DNA of 16,413 bases from positions 1 through 16,413 of the forward strand of contig CALKHY010000164.1 in assembly GCA_937988795.1 (NCBI GenBank). Reading direction: 5' to 3'. Below are positions 13,081 to 16,413 of the stretch, one piece after another. Source of the DNA: an uncultured Candidatus Saccharibacteria bacterium (GTDB taxonomy: Bacteria > Patescibacteriota > Saccharimonadia > Saccharimonadales > UBA4665). The notes under the pieces were generated by a model, which searched no databases, was not told the DNA's origin, and saw only the letters and a program-made list of their open reading frames with translations. Within the stretch, counting starts at the first letter, position 1; the number at the start of each line of letters is the position of its first letter. A program made the translations under genes and the position numbers.

Positions 13081-14766
13081 TTAAGCGCCGCGGGCAGCAA
13101 GCTTGCCAATACTTACCAATTGATCTTGGCGATATTTGGCAAACGCTTTCTTGCTGCTGCCGTGCTCACGAATGAACGTACTGATCTGCTCGCTGCCGAC
13201 GTAATGCGGCAGGATTACATACGCTGCACCTTTTTGATACAGCGCCACGGCATCATCGTAACTGGTAGCGTGACAGATAAACAGCGCTTCGTCGTTGTGC
13301 TTGCTGATGTATTCAGCAAGCAGCAGGTTGGTCTGCACGTCGCCAATCGTACTCACCACTATCTCTGAATGTCGCACGCCGATTTCTTCAAGCAGCTCCA
13401 GGTCGGTTGCATCGCCATAAATGTGGTGGATGTGCTGCTGTTCCAACTCCTCGATCACCGCCGGATCGTAATCAATAACTACATACCCTTTACCCATGCG
13501 GCGGAACGTCCGCACAAACTCATGCCCGCCCTTGTGGTAACCCAAAAGTACCAGCGGATAGTGCTTGAGTGCCTTTATCTCCTGCTTGATCTCCTTTCGC
13601 TCAAATATGGACAAAACTTTCTCGAGCTTGCGGTATAGCTTGTCGTCGTACTGCATCATGTAGGTGGAAAGCATGATTGTCGCAAGCGCCACCAAGGTCA
13701 TCACAGTCACAATATGGTCGCTGGCAATGCCGGTCGAGGCAGCCAGCACGATCAGAATGATCGAGAATTCGCTGATTTGCGACAGATGGATGGACGCCTT
13801 AAAGCTCGTCTGCTTGGTGTAGCCCAGCATACCAAGGCCAATCAGCGTGAGTAATGGCTTCAGCGCCATCACCAACGCCGCAATAACGAGCGCTGGCACA
13901 ATAGCCGGGCCGACGCGGTCGAGCCCAAGGTGCGTACCCAGCCCAATAAAGAACAGAATGATAAAGAAATCGCGCACGGGCTTCAGACGCGTACTGATCT
14001 CCTGGGCATAGGGCAGATGAGCCAGCGCCACACCGGCGAACAGTGCGCCAACCTCTACCGAAAAGCCGGCCCAATAGAACGCGTTAGCAACACCGAATCC
14101 CCACGCTAGCGAGAACAGATACAAAAGCTCCTGGCTGGAGGCAAAAAACTTGGTAAGCCGCGGCATAACAAACGCGCCCAAAAACGTCAGAATGCCGGCA
14201 ATACCCGCGCCTTTCAGTACTAATTCACCGAAGTCAGCCCATCCCGCCCCGCCGGCTTGCGCCGATACAAACAGTAGCGCCAGCGTGGCCATAATGTCGT
14301 CAACAAGAATAATACCGATAGCCAACTGGCCGTAGAGGCGCGTCTGACCCTTCTTATCACTTAATATCTTAACAACGATAATCGTACTACTAAACGAAAG
14401 TGACAGGGCAACAACTAACGCCTCTTGGACGCTAAAGCCAAGCAGCACAGACGCCAGATAGCCTGCCGGCCCAAGACCGCCTAAAATCGCCAGATACGTT
14501 AGAATCGATGGCTTACCCATGCTGCGTATCACACCAACGTTCAAGCCCAAACCAATCATGAAGAGCAGCAGGGCAATACCAATCTGGCTAAAGGTATCAA
14601 ACGCTTCTTTCGCCTCGATAACATCAAAAACCGCAGGCCCCACCACAAAACCAGTAATGATATAGCCAATAATCGGCGGCTGGCGCAGCAGTCTCGTGAC
14701 TACGGATATACCGGCCGCCAGGGCTAGAACAAGGCTGAGCTGCAGAAATATTGAATGATGGTCCAT
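13081..14766 (-). CDS. Kef/CPA2-type cation:proton antiporter with C-terminal RCK (TrkA-N) domain
   Basis: The 561-residue protein has 11-12 hydrophobic helices in residues 1-370, with the CPA2 features RQPPIIGYIITGFVVGP (28-44), FSSTIIVVKIL (125-135) and the transport Asp pair LVDD (154-157), then VEVGALFAGVAL. After a charged linker, residues 400-515 form an RCK domain that senses nucleotides or controls gating: VLLGYHKGGHEF (406-417), VVIDYDP (429-435) and YGDATD (450-455). The usual GxGxxG reads GYHKGG, so the nucleotide loop is altered at the second Gly. It most likely exchanges K+ or Na+ for protons. It is divergent from the RRM gene and ends 18 bp from the mini-protein gene. Confidence 0.92.
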   Translation of the reverse strand: MDHHSIFLQLSLVLALAAGISVVTRLLRQPPIIGYIITGFVVGPAVFDVIEAKEAFDTFSQIGIALLLFMIGLGLNVGVIRSMGKPSILTYLAILGGLGPAGYLASVLLGFSVQEALVVALSLSFSSTIIVVKILSDKKGQTRLYGQLAIGIILVDDIMATLALLFVSAQAGGAGWADFGELVLKGAGIAGILTFLGAFVMPRLTKFFASSQELLYLFSLAWGFGVANAFYWAGFSVEVGALFAGVALAHLPYAQEISTRLKPVRDFFIILFFIGLGTHLGLDRVGPAIVPALVIAALVMALKPLLTLIGLGMLGYTKQTSFKASIHLSQISEFSIILIVLAASTGIASDHIVTVMTLVALATIMLSTYMMQYDDKLYRKLEKVLSIFERKEIKQEIKALKHYPLVLLGYHKGGHEFVRTFRRMGKGYVVIDYDPAVIEELEQQHIHHIYGDATDLELLEEIGVRHSEIVVSTIGDVQTNLLLAEYISKHNDEALFICHATSYDDAVALYQKGAAYVILPHYVGSEQISTFIREHGSSKKAFAKYRQDQLVSIGKLAARGA

Positions 14767-14821
14767 TGTCTGTTTTTACTACTACGTTTCATTGTCGCAG
14801 AGTCGGGCAAACGCGGCAACC

Positions 14822-14843
14822 CTTGTGGTTAAAATAACACAAG
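14822..14843. promoter_or_regulatory. Inverted repeat between divergent genes, possible operator
   Basis: CTTGTGG-TTA and TAA-CACAAG form a near-perfect inverted repeat around AAA, about 17 bp upstream of the -35 of the RRM gene. It does not fit the Crp (TGTGA-N6-TCACA) or Fnr (TTGAT-N4-ATCAA) consensus because of its spacing, though the TGTG/CACA halves are similar. Confidence 0.3.
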
Positions 14844-14859
14844 ATGCAAGAAGGTGCAT

Positions 14860-14888
14860 TTGGGAACGTATGCGCGGTGTGATATACT
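14860..14888 (+). promoter_or_regulatory. Promoter of the RRM protein gene
   Basis: TTGGGA (14860-14865), a 17-bp spacer and TATACT (14883-14888) preceded by TGA (extended -10) form a good sigma70-type promoter. The predicted start near 14894 leaves a ~122-nt leader, long for this gene-dense window. Confidence 0.68.
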
Positions 14889-14894
14889 GTTCAT

Positions 14895-15016
14895 GCTAGA
14901 AATAAGCTGCTGATATTGTTCTAGAAGAGAAATTTTAATAATCAGTCCTTGAGGAGCAGCTAAGTCTTGAATGTGAATTTCAGCTTACCTCAAGAGAGAG
15001 AAAGAGGAAGCTGAAA
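14895..15016 (+). promoter_or_regulatory. RNA leader with ribosome-site-sequestering hairpin
   Basis: TTTCAGCTT (14978-14986) pairs perfectly with AAGCTGAAA (15008-15016), directly before the ATG. Inside it CCTC (14988-14991) pairs with GAGG (15004-15007), the likely ribosome site, so the site is closed in a 13-bp stem with one bulge. Upstream, AGCTGCT (14905-14911) pairs with AGCAGCT (14955-14961). Part of that arm, TAAGCTG (14903-14909), could instead pair with CAGCTTA (14981-14987), which would open the lower hairpin. CTAGAA/TTCTAG (14896-14901, 14919-14924) is a further competitor. This has the form of a switching leader. Confidence 0.6.
14967..15014 (+). CDS. Putative 15-residue leader peptide upstream of the RRM gene
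   Basis: A TTG at 14967, 10 nt after GAGGAG (14951-14956), opens a frame reading MNVNFSLPQERERGS and closing with TGA two bases before the RRM start codon. Ribosomes on it would traverse and melt the hairpin that hides the RRM ribosome site, then stop beside its ATG, a classical arrangement for translational coupling. An ATG-TGA start-stop pair overlaps it at 14971-14976. It is short and starts with TTG, so it remains a candidate. Confidence 0.35.
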   Translation: MNVNFSLPQERERGS

Positions 15017-15313
15017 ATGGCAACCAAACTTTTCGTCGGCTCGCTGAGCTACAGCGTGGGTGACGACCAACTAAAAGAGGCGTTCGAGGCCGCCGGCACC
15101 GTAGTATCCGCTAAGGTGATTATCGACCGTGACACCGGCCGCTCCAAGGGCTTCGGATTTGTCGAAATGGCAAGCGAGGAAGAGGCCCAGGCCGCAATTG
15201 AGCTATTAAACGGCAAAGAAATTGAAGGCCGCGCGGTAGCAGTAAGCGAAGCTCGCCCGCGCGAGGGTCGCCCAAACCGCGAACGCGGAAGCTACGGCAA
15301 CCGGCGCTACTAA
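15017..15313 (+). CDS. RRM-domain RNA-binding protein (cold-shock-type small RRM)
   Basis: The 98-residue protein is one RNA-recognition motif plus a short tail. RNP2 is LFVGSL (5-10) and RNP1 is KGFGFVEM (44-51) with the RNA-stacking aromatics Phe6, Phe46 and Phe48. The Arg/Gly-rich tail (about 80-98, PREGRPNRERGSYGNRRY) adds charge contacts. Such single-RRM proteins are found in cyanobacteria and several other phyla, where some are cold-induced and bind mRNA. The long leader with a closed ribosome site fits regulation by temperature or by the protein itself. It is transcribed alone and ends at a strong terminator. Confidence 0.96.
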   Translation: MATKLFVGSLSYSVGDDQLKEAFEAAGTVVSAKVIIDRDTGRSKGFGFVEMASEEEAQAAIELLNGKEIEGRAVAVSEARPREGRPNRERGSYGNRRY

Positions 15314-15329
15314 ATTAACCGCCAAACAA

Positions 15330-15360
15330 AACACCTCGGGACATTCCCGAGGTGTTTTTT
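15330..15360. terminator. Bidirectional rho-independent terminator
   Basis: The 12-bp perfect stem (15330-15341 with 15345-15356, core CACCTCGGGA/TCCCGAGGTG) has a CAT loop and is followed by TTTTTT on the plus strand, terminating the RRM transcript. On the minus strand the same stem is followed by TTTTG, so it can also end the transcript of the membrane-protein gene at 15378-15914. Confidence 0.96.
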
Positions 15361-15377
15361 GATTGCCAAATTCTGCA

Positions 15378-15914
15378 CTAGCTGACCTTCGGAGCAGCCG
15401 CATGAGCACTTTTGCCGCTAAACTGACTGCGAACCTGGAAGAGCAGGTACGCGCCGATCAGCGAGCCCAACGCCGCGCCGACCAGGTCACCGAACCCGCC
15501 GTAGCCGGTGAAGGCAAAGATAACACCGTAAACCAGGTTGACGAGCAAGCCATAAAACACCAGATTCCAACCAGCCTTCTTAAACGCCTTGAGCCCAGGC
15601 ACTGCCAAGAGGAGCAGGGCAGCGCTTACACCCAGTACAGCCAGCGACAAATAAAAACTGAAGCCGAGTTCGCTTGCACCAGTGTCGACGCCAAACGCAC
15701 GGGCAAAGTTGTTGGCAGCCTCGACAAACTCGTTTACTTCCTGCCATTTGTCCCACGTCCTCCACGCGACGTATGCCTGCAGAACCCCTGCGAGACCTGC
15801 CAGCCACCACATTGCGCCAGCCAGCGACTTGCGGGAGTCCTCTGGCAGCTTGAACGGGGCTTTTTTGTCCAGCAGCTCATCGAGCTTGGCTTCAAGTTTT
15901 TCTAGTTGTGTCAT
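15378..15914 (-). CDS. Four-helix membrane protein of unknown function
   Basis: The 178-residue protein has a charged N-terminus (EKLEAKLDELLDKK), then four hydrophobic helices at about 32-51, 85-105, 112-135 and 140-162, ending in a basic tail. The second half has Gly-rich helices (FTGYGGFGDLVGAALGSLIGAYLLF). I do not recognise the family. The ATG at 15914 has only a weak GAG ribosome site. It lies 52 bp downstream of a probable cytochrome bd subunit II on the same strand, so it could be cotranscribed with it. Confidence 0.8.
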   Translation of the reverse strand: MTQLEKLEAKLDELLDKKAPFKLPEDSRKSLAGAMWWLAGLAGVLQAYVAWRTWDKWQEVNEFVEAANNFARAFGVDTGASELGFSFYLSLAVLGVSAALLLLAVPGLKAFKKAGWNLVFYGLLVNLVYGVIFAFTGYGGFGDLVGAALGSLIGAYLLFQVRSQFSGKSAHAAAPKVS

Positions 15915-15966
15915 TGCTTAAAGCTCATTATTGGTTGCTATGAATCAAGCATAACCCTAATGTTGT

Positions 15967-16413
15967 CTATTGTGCAACCAGTGACCCGAATACTGTTTCA
16001 GTCACCGACTGCGACGAAAGCATGATGTCCGGATACACCAGATATGGATAATTCGCAAGGCACATCAAAAACGGCGCAAGAAGCGCAAGGCCCGCAAGAC
16101 ACCACCACATCCGCCACTCGCGATTAGCCGCCAGCCAGACCGCCTGCAATAGTACAATACTGGACGCGATGACTGCCAGATAGGCATACGGCAGATTAAG
16201 CAGATGTGAACCGCCAGTGCGCAATACTCCTACCAACACCAGCGCCAACAGGCCGGCCAACACCAGGTTGCACACCCGGCTGACGAGCACCACACCTTGC
16301 GGTGCCCGGTGGGCGCCCACGTAGTAGACGAAGCCGAATGCCAGCGCCAGCAGGCCGGCAAGCAAAGACGCGAACAGCGACGCACCTACAACCGCCTGCC
16401 AGAACGGCTCACC
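15967..16413 (-). CDS. cydB: Probable cytochrome bd oxidase subunit II, C-terminal part (gene enters from the right)
   Basis: The open frame runs past the window edge without a start, giving the last 148 residues. It has four to five hydrophobic helices and the C-terminal sequence ANYPYLVYPDIMLSSQSVTE, which resembles the conserved 'YPy.vyP..tl..a.t' segment before the last helix of CydB. As part of a quinol:oxygen oxidoreductase it would indicate at least limited oxygen respiration or scavenging. Subunit I would be expected upstream, beyond the window. The match is to one segment only, so another polytopic protein cannot be excluded. Confidence 0.55.
   Translation of the reverse strand, partial: GEPFWQAVVGASLFASLLAGLLALAFGFVYYVGAHRAPQGVVLVSRVCNLVLAGLLALVLVGVLRTGGSHLLNLPYAYLAVIASSIVLLQAVWLAANREWRMWWCLAGLALLAPFLMCLANYPYLVYPDIMLSSQSVTETVFGSLVAQ

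Overview
The window looks like a chromosomal fragment of a small-genome bacterium of the Candidate Phyla Radiation (Patescibacteria), most plausibly Saccharibacteria. Supporting signs are genes split between both strands with little operon structure, tight or overlapping gene ends, a stand-alone PaaX-like regulator with a Cas2-type fold, an RRM-type RNA-binding protein, and a GAF / histidine kinase / single-domain receiver set. TGA is used as a stop, so the code is not the recoded one of Gracilibacteria or Absconditabacteria. The phylum is an inference from gene style; no rRNA or other phylogenetic marker lies in the window.

Left part (1-5713). Bases 1-26 are Illumina adapter sequence, so the true contig starts at 27. 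A GerW/YtfJ-type gene is cut there, and its ribosome binding site lies inside the terminator hairpin of the gene upstream. That upstream gene is a secreted coiled-coil CHAP peptidoglycan hydrolase (minus strand). It has a near-consensus promoter and a ~280-nt leader rich in inverted repeats with a small uORF. Divergent from it is a membrane-anchored unknown protein, apparently read from a leaderless transcript. It overlaps tail to tail with a 767-residue fusion of a NodB polysaccharide deacetylase and a processive GT2 glycosyltransferase. A membrane-anchored secreted protein follows. These four surface genes point to envelope and exopolysaccharide remodelling.

Middle part (5714-8076). A PaaX/Cas2-like gene is bracketed by exact 26-bp inverted repeats, each centred on the palindrome GGTCCGATCGGACC. 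One copy sits in the gene's promoter and the other encodes its C-terminus. Upstream on the same strand are two overlapping redox genes: a DsbA-like protein with a CAYS active site and a one-cysteine peroxiredoxin with an altered motif. An HdeD-like (DUF308) membrane protein is divergent from them.

Signalling part (8077-12772). A leaderless GAF-like gene, an unrecognised 425-residue protein with a possible methyltransferase fold, a histidine kinase, a CheY-like receiver and a Crp/Fnr regulator suggest a sensory cluster. Between the receiver and the regulator is a ~405-bp MITE-like element with nested inverted repeats. Just beyond it is a perfect-consensus promoter that points antisense into the Crp/Fnr gene.

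Right part (12773-16413). It holds a 37-codon basic mini-protein, a Kef-type cation/proton antiporter, an RRM protein, a four-helix membrane protein and the C-terminal part of a probable cytochrome bd subunit II. The RRM gene's 122-nt leader hides its ribosome binding site in a hairpin that is itself crossed by a uORF, and the gene ends in a textbook terminator.

The strongest candidates for something undescribed are the repeat-bracketed Cas2-like cassette and the two uORF-plus-hairpin leaders. No homology search or folding program was run; family names come from reading motifs.
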